64,000 bases of DNA, taken from positions 24,976 through 88,975 of the forward strand of contig DDIR01000105.1 of assembly GCA_002338715.1 (NCBI GenBank), written 5' to 3'. The DNA comes from Phycisphaerales bacterium UBA1845 (GTDB taxonomy: Bacteria > Planctomycetota > Phycisphaerae > UBA1845). Shown piece after piece: positions 1 through 7,419 of this stretch. Below the pieces are notes generated by a model. The model was not told where the DNA came from and ran no database searches. It was given only the letters and a program-made list of their open reading frames with translations. The position numbers were made by a program, and so were the translations under genes. Within the stretch, counting starts at the first letter, position 1. Every line of letters starts with the position of its first letter.

Positions 1-244
1 ACTTTCCGGGTGTTGATTGATGGACATCCGGATGCATCGTGCAAGTCCAGTATTCGACGACCGGTTGCGCCGGCATGGGCGATTCGTGTGCACCTGCAAC
101 CGCCACGTTTGCATTGGCGGCAACGCGCGTCATGCGCCAGGTTGCCCAGAGGCAGAAGACACCGATCACAATGAGCAGGATCGCCCAGCGGGTCAGTACG
201 CTGCGAAGTTGTTTCATTGTTGATGCGGGGATTTCGTTGGTCAT
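1..244 (-). CDS. CusB-like efflux RND periplasmic adaptor, 5' part only
   Basis: Reading from the ATG at 244 toward the left edge gives 81 codons with no stop. The protein has a short polar N-terminus, one hydrophobic segment (about residues 18-33, WAILLIVIGVFCLW) and then YWTCTMHPDVHQSTPGK at the window edge. That Cys-x-Met-His-Pro motif is the start of the heavy-metal-binding domain found near the N-terminus of CusB/CzcB-type periplasmic adaptors. The start overlaps the TGA of the TolC-like gene as ATGA, so the two genes are probably translationally coupled in one efflux operon. The rest of the protein and any RND pump would lie left of the window. A different protein carrying the same metal-binding domain, such as a P-type ATPase, is less likely because of the single N-terminal anchor and the TolC neighbour. 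Confidence 0.8.
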   Translation of the reverse strand, partial: MTNEIPASTMKQLRSVLTRWAILLIVIGVFCLWATWRMTRVAANANVAVAGAHESPMPAQPVVEYWTCTMHPDVHQSTPGK

Positions 245-1758
245 TGGCTTGCTCCTTTTGCGGAGTCGGCATGTTCATTGTTGGCGGATTCATTGCGGAG
301 CAGTTGCATTCCGACTTCGCGCTGCAAATCGGTGAACGCTAGCTCAAGGTCGACGGTTTCGCGGTGTCGCATCAACTCAAAGTCGAGCCAGCGTCGCCAA
401 TGGTCAATCAGTGCTACAAAATCACTCTTGCCCGACTGATAGGCGGTGAGCGTGACTTCATAAGTCTGTCGCGACTGGGGGATCAACTCGTCATCCAGAA
501 CGCGCAGCGTGTGCTGTTGCGCCTGCACGCGGGACCATGCGTCGAACACGCGGAACGCGATCATGTTCTCGGTGTCGTGTTGCTCTTTCTTCGCGGCGAT
601 GAGTCGTTGGTGGGCTTCGCGCTTGGCGGCTTCGACCCGTCCGGTCCAGATGGGCAGGTTGAATTGCAGCATCACCGCCCAGTTGTCGTCGCCGACTTCG
701 CTCTTTCGACTGTACGCAGGGCGTTGTCCCGTGGAAGGATTGATTGGTGGAACAAACGAATCGCGACCTTCCAAATAATTCCATTCGAATCCCAGCGTCA
801 GGTCGGGCCAATATCCGAGCCGGGCCAGTTCGACTTGCGCTTCCTTCGCGCTGATCGACTCGTTGAGTATTGCGAGTTCCGGATTGTGGTTAGCGGCCAG
901 TTGAATCAAGTCGTCCACATCTGAATCGACTGCGATGACATTGACGGGATCTATCGTGGGAATTGCGCGATCGATGGCCTGGTCCGCAAGTCGGTTGAGC
1001 GCAGCCGCCGCCGTCCTGCGCTGGAACATCAGGCGGCGTTCGTCATCGCGCAGTTTCGCGATTTCGGTTTGCACGCGAAGCAGATCCTGCTGCGGAACGT
1101 CGCCAACTTCGTACTGCGTTTCGACCACGTGCGACAGGTCTTCGAGCACGCGGCGGTTCTCGCGGGTGATCTCGAGGTTGCGATCGACCCGGTAGATCTG
1201 CCAGTACGCGCGTTCAACGTCCGCAATCACCTGGATGCGTTTGCTGTTGAGTTGTTCCAGCGCCAACCGGGTTTGGGCTGCGGCGATGTCTCCGGATCGT
1301 TCAAGTTTGGCGAGGAGCGGAAACGTCTGGCTGATGCTGAACGTGAAGTAAACGTCGCCAGCCGCCGTCTGAATGGGCTCAGGTCGGGTGACCGCCCGCA
1401 GTATCGGATCGGCGAGTGACGTGACCTGCGGAATGCGTTCGAGTTGGGCTCGGGCCTGCGCGATGGCGGCTTGTATGCCTGGATTTCGTTCGAGCGCTTC
1501 ACGAACATAAGCATCGACGGGTCGCTCGCTGACGACGCTTTCGACATCCGGCAGGCGTTTCGAAGGTGATTCGATCGCGGGCGATTGGCGAACTTGCGAC
1601 GTTTGGAGCCGCGCGGTTTGGCGCTGCCGATTGGTGATGATGCGTTCGGCGTGCTCTTGGGTTTGCAAATAGGTCGAGCAACCCACAAGCGGCGCAGCGA
1701 TGACCAACAACGCAACCATGCCGCACGCGCGGTACGAGGGATGTAGCCTGGATATCAT
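241..1758 (-). CDS. TolC-family outer-membrane efflux lipoprotein
   Basis: A 505-residue outer-membrane factor of a tripartite efflux system. From the ATG at 1758 the N-terminus is a lipoprotein signal ending in a PLVGC lipobox (about residues 23-27), giving a Cys anchor. The body shows the two repeated TolC/CusC helical-barrel segments: the first runs through FSISQTFPLLAKLERSG and the second through LQFNLPIWTGRVEAAKREA, each followed by long Gln/Glu/Arg-rich helices. An ATG further upstream (1812) would place 18 unlikely residues before the signal peptide. The downstream CusB-like adaptor overlaps the stop by ATGA, and a Cys-rich secreted protein lies upstream, which points to export of copper or another soft metal rather than drugs; the substrate is inferred. 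Confidence 0.9.
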   Translation of the reverse strand: MISRLHPSYRACGMVALLVIAAPLVGCSTYLQTQEHAERIITNRQRQTARLQTSQVRQSPAIESPSKRLPDVESVVSERPVDAYVREALERNPGIQAAIAQARAQLERIPQVTSLADPILRAVTRPEPIQTAAGDVYFTFSISQTFPLLAKLERSGDIAAAQTRLALEQLNSKRIQVIADVERAYWQIYRVDRNLEITRENRRVLEDLSHVVETQYEVGDVPQQDLLRVQTEIAKLRDDERRLMFQRRTAAAALNRLADQAIDRAIPTIDPVNVIAVDSDVDDLIQLAANHNPELAILNESISAKEAQVELARLGYWPDLTLGFEWNYLEGRDSFVPPINPSTGQRPAYSRKSEVGDDNWAVMLQFNLPIWTGRVEAAKREAHQRLIAAKKEQHDTENMIAFRVFDAWSRVQAQQHTLRVLDDELIPQSRQTYEVTLTAYQSGKSDFVALIDHWRRWLDFELMRHRETVDLELAFTDLQREVGMQLLRNESANNEHADSAKGASQ

Positions 1759-1889
1759 GATTTTTCCTGCGCAATCGAGGACCGAATCATCCACGACCAG
1801 TTGGCCGTGCAACCGTTTCAGTACGTTGATGTCGGTGTGACAGCGCGCAGCCGTGCATGCGCCCTGTCAGCGTTTCGATGCAGGAAGAA

Positions 1890-2285
1890 TCAGATCAGCA
1901 GGATAATGGATGATAACGGCGCAAGGGATTGTGGTGGGCCATGCGGAAAATGTCCGCAGTAACTGAGAATTCGAGCGGGCGAATCCTGGTTGTCAGATGC
2001 GACGACATCGACTTGAAAGTCGTTGTTCGGATCTGGGGTTGAAACGTGAATCGGCGGAAGTGACCAAGGCGTGCCATCGCACCCGCAGAATCGAGGTGTG
2101 TCGTTTTGATCACCATCTTTTCGATTGGGTGAAGCAGTCGAAGGGGCACATCCGCATTGGCATGTGTTCGCAGGACAGCAGCAGCACGAAGCGCTGGCCG
2201 GTGCGCTCTTGGAATCGCCCCAACTCGTTCCCGCATAGGGAAACCCTGCGGACAACAGCACCAAGATGGCCAGGTAACGGGTCAT
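1890..2285 (-). CDS. Small Cys-rich secreted protein, probable metal-binding
   Basis: A 131-residue protein with an N-terminal hydrophobic segment typical of a signal peptide (MTRYLAILVLLSAGFPYAG) followed by a dense cysteine cluster, CCCCPANTCQCGC, and a second group (RFCGCDG). The Cys spacing suits thiolate metal binding, but I recognise no named family. ATG at 2285 is preferred because GGAAGG lies 5 bases upstream; an in-frame GTG at 2291 is an alternative. It is the first gene after a good sigma70-like promoter and precedes the TolC-like and CusB-like genes on the same strand, so it probably belongs to the metal-efflux operon as a periplasmic metal-binding or sensing protein (inferred). 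Confidence 0.7.
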   Translation of the reverse strand: MTRYLAILVLLSAGFPYAGTSWGDSKSAPASASCCCCPANTCQCGCAPSTASPNRKDGDQNDTPRFCGCDGTPWSLPPIHVSTPDPNNDFQVDVVASDNQDSPARILSYCGHFPHGPPQSLAPLSSIILLI

Positions 2286-2296
2286 GTTCACCTTCC

Positions 2297-2323
2297 ATTA
2301 TAACACGTGTATTGTCGGTACAA
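2297..2323 (-). promoter_or_regulatory. Promoter with palindromic operator-like site before the metal-efflux operon
   Basis: On the minus strand TTGTAC (2323-2318) and a perfect TATAAT (2302-2297) are separated by 15 bases, an unusually short spacer. The spacer holds the perfect palindrome ACACGTGT (2303-2310). An undersized spacer with dyad symmetry is typical of promoters controlled by MerR-type metal regulators, while TACA/TGTA-like dyads also suit BlaI/CopY-type repressors; I cannot tell which. No regulator gene is visible nearby in the window. Confidence 0.5.
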
Positions 2324-2412
2324 CCGTCGAAATTATTTTGTGACAAACCCCAAATGGCCCTTGTTAGCCGATAATCGCCACACAATTGAAAGCACATTCC
2401 ACGCGCAGGCCC

Positions 2413-2733
2413 CTACGCAGGTTCGATTTCCGTCCCGCATTCCGGACAAACGCCGCTGACGTTGCCGGTCAGGTTGTAGCCGCATTCTGCGCATTTGCCC
2501 TGCGGTTTGTGGTTGATTCGCCAAAAGAAGCATGCCGTTAGTGCAACCGGAGTGAGCATCAGCAAGAGCAGCGTGCCAATAGTTTTGAGCGTGCGGTGAT
2601 ATTCGTTTACCAGCGAACCGAGTGCTCGGATGAATGGAAAGTGATACCGGTCAATCCACATTCCCACGAGCGCCGCACACATCGCCGAAGCAAATCCAAC
2701 AAGAAATCGCCTTATGCGGATTCGCTTTTTCAT
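2413..2733 (-). CDS. Small membrane protein with C-terminal zinc ribbon
   Basis: A 106-residue protein of unknown function. It starts with a basic stretch (MKKRIRIRRF), has a hydrophobic segment at about 11-27 and a second at about 52-71, and ends in CAECGYNLTGNVSGVCPECG, a four-cysteine zinc ribbon. The same ending occurs in the proteins at 2958-3410 and 21884-22465, so this is a lineage-type family in which a short membrane anchor carries a cytoplasmic zinc ribbon. The start is 4 bases after the stop of the 43-residue protein at 2738-2869, so the two are probably co-transcribed. Confidence 0.7.
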   Translation of the reverse strand: MKKRIRIRRFLVGFASAMCAALVGMWIDRYHFPFIRALGSLVNEYHRTLKTIGTLLLLMLTPVALTACFFWRINHKPQGKCAECGYNLTGNVSGVCPECGTEIEPA

Positions 2734-2737
2734 GTGC

Positions 2738-2869
2738 CTATTTCTTGTCCTTGGGATCTTGCGAAGCTTTCTTCTTGTCCGCTTCCTTTTTCATGATCCA
2801 TACCGCAATACCGAAGATGACGAAGGTTGCGAACGAGCCTACTTTTATCAGGACATCAATCCAATCCAT
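2738..2869 (-). CDS. 43-residue single-pass membrane microprotein
   Basis: A short reading frame of 43 codons from the ATG at 2869 to the TAG at 2738. The product begins MDWIDVLIKVGSFATFVIFG, forming one transmembrane helix to about residue 26, and ends in a highly charged Lys-rich tail (KKEADKKKASQDPKDKK). GAGGA lies 7 bases before the ATG, a good ribosome-binding site, and the stop is separated by four bases from the next gene's ATG. The pattern of one helix plus a Lys-rich tail with correct SD spacing supports a real gene, but no homology is claimed. Confidence 0.55.
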   Translation of the reverse strand: MDWIDVLIKVGSFATFVIFGIAVWIMKKEADKKKASQDPKDKK

Positions 2870-2957
2870 TTGTCTGTCCTCATCGAGAAGGAACGAGAGA
2901 TTCAGTGCGCTTGCGCCGTGGTCAAGGTAAGGCGCTAGGGCGCAATCTGAAAGCCAA

Positions 2958-3410
2958 TCACGTTATTTCGATCACTGATCCACATTCCGGACAAACGCCA
3001 CTGACGTTTCCGGTCAGGTTGTACCGGCAGTTTATGCATCCGCTTTTCGGGTGACGGTCAGAATGCCAAATCCAAAACGAAACCGGCACGATCGGCAGCA
3101 GAATCATCCATATGGGAACGAAAACATAAAAGTCATTGTTCCCTTTCGTTGACGAATGAACCCACCAAAATTGGGGATGTTCCCAATAGTACGGTCGCAC
3201 CTCCAATCGCGAATAGTGCCAGTAGTAATCGGAGTCTTTTATGATCATCAGTGCACCCGGATGCGTTGTAAATTCCCACGGGCCGCCGGGGGTATACGAG
3301 ATGTTTCGATATAAACTGACAATCCAGAAAATGGCCAGTGATGCACACGATCCTGTGCACACCCACTTGAAAATGCGACGCATTCGGATTCGCCGGTTCA
3401 TGTCGCCCAT
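2958..3410 (-). CDS. Membrane protein with C-terminal zinc ribbon, YNLTGNVSGVCPECG type
   Basis: A 150-residue protein with two predicted membrane helices (about residues 14-32 and 98-114). Between them is an aromatic-rich segment with many Trp and Tyr that probably sits outside the membrane. It ends in CINCRYNLTGNVSGVCPECG plus a short tail. The last 20 residues match the neighbouring protein at 2413-2733 almost exactly, and the N-terminus (RRIRMRRIFKWV) resembles that neighbour's as well, so the two are probably diverged duplicates. ATG at 3410 is used; the in-frame ATG at 3401 is equally possible. Function unknown. Confidence 0.7.
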   Translation of the reverse strand: MGDMNRRIRMRRIFKWVCTGSCASLAIFWIVSLYRNISYTPGGPWEFTTHPGALMIIKDSDYYWHYSRLEVRPYYWEHPQFWWVHSSTKGNNDFYVFVPIWMILLPIVPVSFWIWHSDRHPKSGCINCRYNLTGNVSGVCPECGSVIEIT

Positions 3411-3761
3411 TATCCACCGCTCCGCGTGATCGCCAAGGCGGTTGGCGGGCGCGGGGCGGAGTAGGGGCGGCAGGGCTTGGCGGATGTCGGTTGGCTGGCG
3501 GCGATTTTGGCCCTTGACGGCAGCATTTGGGCGATTGTCGGAGGCGTTGAAAATTGCTCGGAATGTTCGTTGACAGCGTGTATAACAACGCTAGATTTTC
3601 GTCGCCTCACAGAGCTACAAGACATAACAAAAGGGTGTCGCGGATCGGCTTGAGGTCGGCCCGCCGTGTGCAGTGAGTTGGGTGACGTTGCGACGAGACG
3701 CTGGGTGCTCGTCGGTTGAAACGAACCGCGCAATTTGGCCCACGCTTTGGGGGAATGATTG
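3411..3761. other. Intergenic region between divergent genes
   Basis: About 350 bases between the zinc-ribbon gene and the methyltransferase/ATP-grasp gene. Apart from the promoter candidate at 3570-3597 I see no gene, RNA or strong repeat; the left half is very G-rich. Confidence 0.5.
3570..3597 (+). promoter_or_regulatory. Candidate sigma70 promoter for the methyltransferase/ATP-grasp operon
   Basis: TTGACA at 3570-3575 and TAGATT at 3592-3597 with a 16-base spacer, on the strand of the operon that starts at 3762. The leader would be about 160 bases. Assigned by motif match only. Confidence 0.4.
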
Positions 3762-5711
3762 ATGGCTGATACCCGCAAGCAGTCCGGCTCGGCTGGACGG
3801 CGACCCGTAACCGCTCCGCGCACTTTTGGTCCGGTTTCTGATTTGGAACGACACCTCCCTTCCGATTGGTGGCGAACCCTCTTCAACGCTGCATACCTCA
3901 AGACCGACGGCGACGTCGTTGAGAACTCCGAGAACACCCAGCGCGAGGTCGATCTCGTCATCAAAGCCGCGGCATTGGATCCGAACGATCGCATCCTCGA
4001 CGTCTGCTGCGGGCAGGGGCGACACTCGCTGGAGTTCGCCCGCCGGGGGTTCAAAGAAGTCACGGGCATCGATCGGTCGCGATACCTTATTCGTCTTGCC
4101 CGCAAGCGTGCAGCGGCTGAGAACCTGTCGGCATCGTTTCATGAAGGAGATGCGCGCAAGTTTCGCCGGCGCGACAAGCTGTTTCACTGCGTCATGTTGA
4201 TGGGCAACTCGTTCGGTTACTTCGAGCAGAAGCGTGACGATGAGTCCGTGCTCGAAGCCGTCGCTAGCGCGCTGATGCCTGGCGGTGTTGTGTTCCTGGA
4301 TGTGGTTGACGGCGACTGGATGCGGACCGGGTTTGAACCGCGCTCGTGGGAATGGATCGACCAGAACCACTTCGTCTGTCGCGAGCGGGCGTTGGCGAAA
4401 GATGGCGAGCGGATCATCTCGCGCGAAGTGATCACCCATTCCGAGCGGGGCATCATCGCCGACCAGTTCTACGCCGAACGCCTTTATTCAAAGGAGCAAC
4501 TGACCAGCCTGCTTGAAAAAGTCGGGTTTGAATCGGTTCGCTATCATGGCACGCTGGAAGCCGATTCCGATCGCGGGCAGGACCTGGGCATGATGGCCCA
4601 CCGCATTATTCTGACCGCGCGGTTGTCGCGTCGGGCAAAGTCCGTGACGCCGCCAAGTCGCTCGGCCCCCGCGTTTCCGAAGGTCACCGTTTTGTTGGGC
4701 GATCCATCGCTGCCGGACTCGGTCAAGGTGGACGGGAAGTTCAACCCGCTCGATATCGATACCGTTGATCGGCTTAAGGTCGCGCTGGCGGAACTGACCG
4801 ATTACGAATTTTCCTACATCGATGACCACCAGTCGCTCGCGGGCAGGCTTCGAGCTGAACCACCGTCGTTCGTGTTGAATCTTTGCGACGAGGGTTATTG
4901 GAATCGCGCGACGTTGGAGCTGCATATACCGGCGCTGTTGGACATGCACGGTATTCCGTACAGCGGTGCGGGGGCGGCTTGTCTTGGGCTTTGCTACAAC
5001 AAGAACCTCGTGCGCGGATTCGCCGAATCGCTCGACATTCCCACGCCGATGGAATCGTACATCGGGCCGGATGACAGCGTCGCGACGTTGCCTGCAACAT
5101 TCCCCGCACTGGTGAAACCAAACTTCGGCGACAGCAGCATCGGCATCACGAAGGACGCGGTGGTGCGCAACTCGACCGAATTGATGGCCTACATCGAGTG
5201 GCTGCGAAATTCGTTTGGACGCTGCGCGATTTTGATTCAGGAGTTTTTGGAGGGGACGGAGTATTCCGTCGGCGTGGTGGGCAATCCGGGGCTGTCGTAT
5301 CGAACGCTGCCGGCGCTTCAAGTTGACTATTCGCGGCTGCCCAAAGGCTTGCCGAAGATTCTGTGCTACGAATCGAAGTGGCGTCCGGACTCGCCCTATT
5401 GGGACCAGGTCCAATACACCGAAGCCGACATCACCGAAGAGCAGCGCCGCACACTTTACGACCATTCCAACACGCTGTTCGAGCGGTTGGAGTGTCACGA
5501 CTACGCGCGGTTCGACTTCCGCGCCGATGCGAATGGCGTCATCAAACTGATGGAAGTGAATCCGAACCCCGGCTGGTGCTGGGACGGAAAGTTCAACATG
5601 ATGGCCGGTTATGCTGGTTTGCGCTATTCGGATCTTTTGCGGATGATCATCGAAGCCGCGCAGGAGCGGACGCATAGCGAGTCGGCCAAGCTGAAGAGCG
5701 CCGCGGAGTAG
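3762..5711 (+). CDS. SAM methyltransferase fused to a D-Ala-D-Ala-ligase-like ATP-grasp enzyme
   Basis: A 649-residue two-domain cytoplasmic protein. Residues about 30-275 are a class I methyltransferase: motif I ILDVCCGQGRHSLEFARRGF, the acidic VTGIDRS strand end, and a later LMPGGVVFLDVVDGD. Residues about 305-640 are an ATP-grasp ligase resembling D-alanine-D-alanine ligases: NLCDEGYWNR, YSGAGAACLGLCYNKNL, LVKPNFGDSSIGI, EFLEGTEYSVGV and the Mg-binding FDFRADANG...KLMEVNPNPG. The usual Ddl substrate motifs are changed, so the carboxylate and amine substrates are unknown. The ATG at 3762 follows GGGGGAA. It is followed within 40 and then 70 bases by an MgtC-like and an AstE-like gene on the same strand, a likely operon. 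A simple cell-wall Ddl role is doubtful because of the fusion. Confidence 0.85.
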   Translation: MADTRKQSGSAGRRPVTAPRTFGPVSDLERHLPSDWWRTLFNAAYLKTDGDVVENSENTQREVDLVIKAAALDPNDRILDVCCGQGRHSLEFARRGFKEVTGIDRSRYLIRLARKRAAAENLSASFHEGDARKFRRRDKLFHCVMLMGNSFGYFEQKRDDESVLEAVASALMPGGVVFLDVVDGDWMRTGFEPRSWEWIDQNHFVCRERALAKDGERIISREVITHSERGIIADQFYAERLYSKEQLTSLLEKVGFESVRYHGTLEADSDRGQDLGMMAHRIILTARLSRRAKSVTPPSRSAPAFPKVTVLLGDPSLPDSVKVDGKFNPLDIDTVDRLKVALAELTDYEFSYIDDHQSLAGRLRAEPPSFVLNLCDEGYWNRATLELHIPALLDMHGIPYSGAGAACLGLCYNKNLVRGFAESLDIPTPMESYIGPDDSVATLPATFPALVKPNFGDSSIGITKDAVVRNSTELMAYIEWLRNSFGRCAILIQEFLEGTEYSVGVVGNPGLSYRTLPALQVDYSRLPKGLPKILCYESKWRPDSPYWDQVQYTEADITEEQRRTLYDHSNTLFERLECHDYARFDFRADANGVIKLMEVNPNPGWCWDGKFNMMAGYAGLRYSDLLRMIIEAAQERTHSESAKLKSAAE

Positions 5712-5749
5712 ACCAACTGCCGGTTTGGATTCACCAGGAAGTATTCGCC

Positions 5750-6244
5750 GTGCCTGAAGAACTCTTGAGCATTGCTCCGCTGAATTGGATGGCAATCGCG
5801 TGCGCGATGTTGTGCGGCGCGATCATCGGTTTGGAGCGGCAGATGCTTGGCAAGCCCGTGGGAATCCGCACGAGCGTACTGGTTTGTCTGAGCACCTATA
5901 TCTTCGTCACCATTTCCAACTCGGTTGCCGCACAATCGACGGATCCGTCGCGCGTGATTGGGCAGATCATCACTGGCGTCGGGTTTCTGGGGGCAGGCGT
6001 GATGATGTCGCGCGATGGGTTGGTTGTCGGGGTGACGTCGGCGGCTGCGATCTGGATTCTTGCGGCGATCGGGGTGACGATTGCTTCGGGATTTCATGTG
6101 ACCGCGGTCAAGCTGGCGATTTTGGCGGTGGCGATCCTTGTCGGCGTCAACAAAATCGAAGGTACCTTTGGGGCTATGCAGCGCGGCGTGCATCGGCGGT
6201 TGGTCGGTCGAAAGCGACGAAGGCAAAATGGCGGACATGCCTGA
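5750..6244 (+). CDS. MgtC/SapB-family membrane protein
   Basis: A 164-residue inner-membrane protein with four or five hydrophobic helices. It contains the MgtC-family signatures CGAIIGLERQMLGKPVGIRT near residues 22-41 and GVGFLGAGVMMS near 76-87, followed by VVGVTSAAAIWILAAIGV. MgtC proteins modulate Mg2+ homeostasis or ATP synthase in the bacteria where they have been studied; nothing here shows a specific role. The start is GTG, 38 bases after the upstream stop. The C-terminus is a basic tail without the long soluble domain of some MgtC proteins. Confidence 0.85.
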   Translation: MPEELLSIAPLNWMAIACAMLCGAIIGLERQMLGKPVGIRTSVLVCLSTYIFVTISNSVAAQSTDPSRVIGQIITGVGFLGAGVMMSRDGLVVGVTSAAAIWILAAIGVTIASGFHVTAVKLAILAVAILVGVNKIEGTFGAMQRGVHRRLVGRKRRRQNGGHA

Positions 6245-6312
6245 GATGAACTTGTCCACTCGACACTTCGGTAAAGCAGTTGTGCCGAACTCCAATCAAG
6301 TTGATCCCAACG

Positions 6313-7359
6313 ATGACTGAGCGAACAGGCAAGTCTCTCCGCCCCGGGGTTCGATACTCTTTCTTGAAAATCCTGACGGGTTCAGACCTCTCGCGCCGGC
6401 GATTGGCGGTGATGACGGCGACGGCATCGAAGCCCGGCCCGACGCTTTGGTTGACGGCATGCGCGCACGGCGACGAAGTCGGTGGCGTGGTGGTGATCCA
6501 GGAAGTTTTTCGGCGTTTGAAGCGCAAGCCGCTCTTGTGCGGTGAGGTGCGGGCGTTTCCGCTGATGAATCCGTTGGGTTTTGAAGTCGGAACGCGCCAT
6601 ATTTCGATCGGTGGCGAGGATTTGAATCGCAGCTTTCCGGGGAACCCCAACGGGTCGCTTGCACATCGCATCGCGGCGACGATCTTCGACGAGATCATTC
6701 AAACCCAACCGGCGCTTGTGCTCGACTTGCACAATGACTGGCGCAACTCAATTCCTTATGCGGTGATCGACCCGCAGCGCAGTACCGCCCATCGCGAAGC
6801 CTTTGCCCAAGCCCGCCGATTCGCGCGGACGACGGGCTTGCCACTGGTGGAAGAGTCGAACAGCGTTTCTGAAACGATGGTGTCGCGCAGGACGCTGTCG
6901 GGTAGCTTGCTTCGGAGCGACATTGCGGCGATCACGCTGGAACTTGGCGAGGCCTATGTCGTCAACGAAGTGAACGTGGACCACGGGGTGCGGGCGATCT
7001 GGAATGTGCTGTCCGAGTTGGGCATGGCCGCCGCGCAAGACCAGCCCTTTGAGTTTGAACTTCATCGCGACTGTCGCAGACGTTTTCTGGCGTATTCGGA
7101 TGGCGCGCTGAGTTCGACGAGCGGGATCATTCGCTTTTTGGTCAAGCCGGGCGACCTGATCGAGAACGGTCAGCCGGTGGCCAAGGTTTACAACGCATTC
7201 GGTAAACTTCTGGAGACGGTCGTGTCAGCCCATCGCGGGATCGTGCTCGGTCATTCCGATTCGTCGGTGGCGTTTCCCGGCGTGCCGGTCGTCGCGCTCG
7301 GTGTGCTCAAGCCGCCCGGGCGTAAAACGCCGACAACGGGTCGTCCGGTCCAACCGTAA
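6313..7359 (+). CDS. Succinylglutamate desuccinylase/aspartoacylase (AstE/AspA) family zinc deacylase
   Basis: A 348-residue member of the M14-like AstE/aspartoacylase family, which removes an acyl group from an amino acid using a bound zinc. Visible motifs are the zinc-binding His and Glu in TACAHGDEVGG, the MNPLGFEVGTRH segment, EDLNRSFPGNP, and the third ligand in LVLDLHNDWRN. The catalytic Glu is probably the one in ITLELGEAYVVN. The C-terminal part (after about 240) is the beta-rich lid-like domain. ATG at 6313 is chosen; upstream in-frame codons lack SD context. It is the third gene of the plus-strand run with the ATP-grasp fusion, suggesting one gene conjugates and the other de-conjugates an acyl or peptide group (inferred). 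Confidence 0.82.
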   Translation: MTERTGKSLRPGVRYSFLKILTGSDLSRRRLAVMTATASKPGPTLWLTACAHGDEVGGVVVIQEVFRRLKRKPLLCGEVRAFPLMNPLGFEVGTRHISIGGEDLNRSFPGNPNGSLAHRIAATIFDEIIQTQPALVLDLHNDWRNSIPYAVIDPQRSTAHREAFAQARRFARTTGLPLVEESNSVSETMVSRRTLSGSLLRSDIAAITLELGEAYVVNEVNVDHGVRAIWNVLSELGMAAAQDQPFEFELHRDCRRRFLAYSDGALSSTSGIIRFLVKPGDLIENGQPVAKVYNAFGKLLETVVSAHRGIVLGHSDSSVAFPGVPVVALGVLKPPGRKTPTTGRPVQP

Positions 7360-7419
7360 GCACACTTCTTCGAGCGCACGGGATCGCTCAGACGCGTTGG
7401 GACGCCAGCGGACGAGCGG

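Noticed and set aside
4488..5795. Long minus-strand open frame opposite the methyltransferase/ATP-grasp gene
   Set aside because: No recognisable domain, Arg/His-rich antisense composition, and the plus strand carries clear motifs over the same bases.
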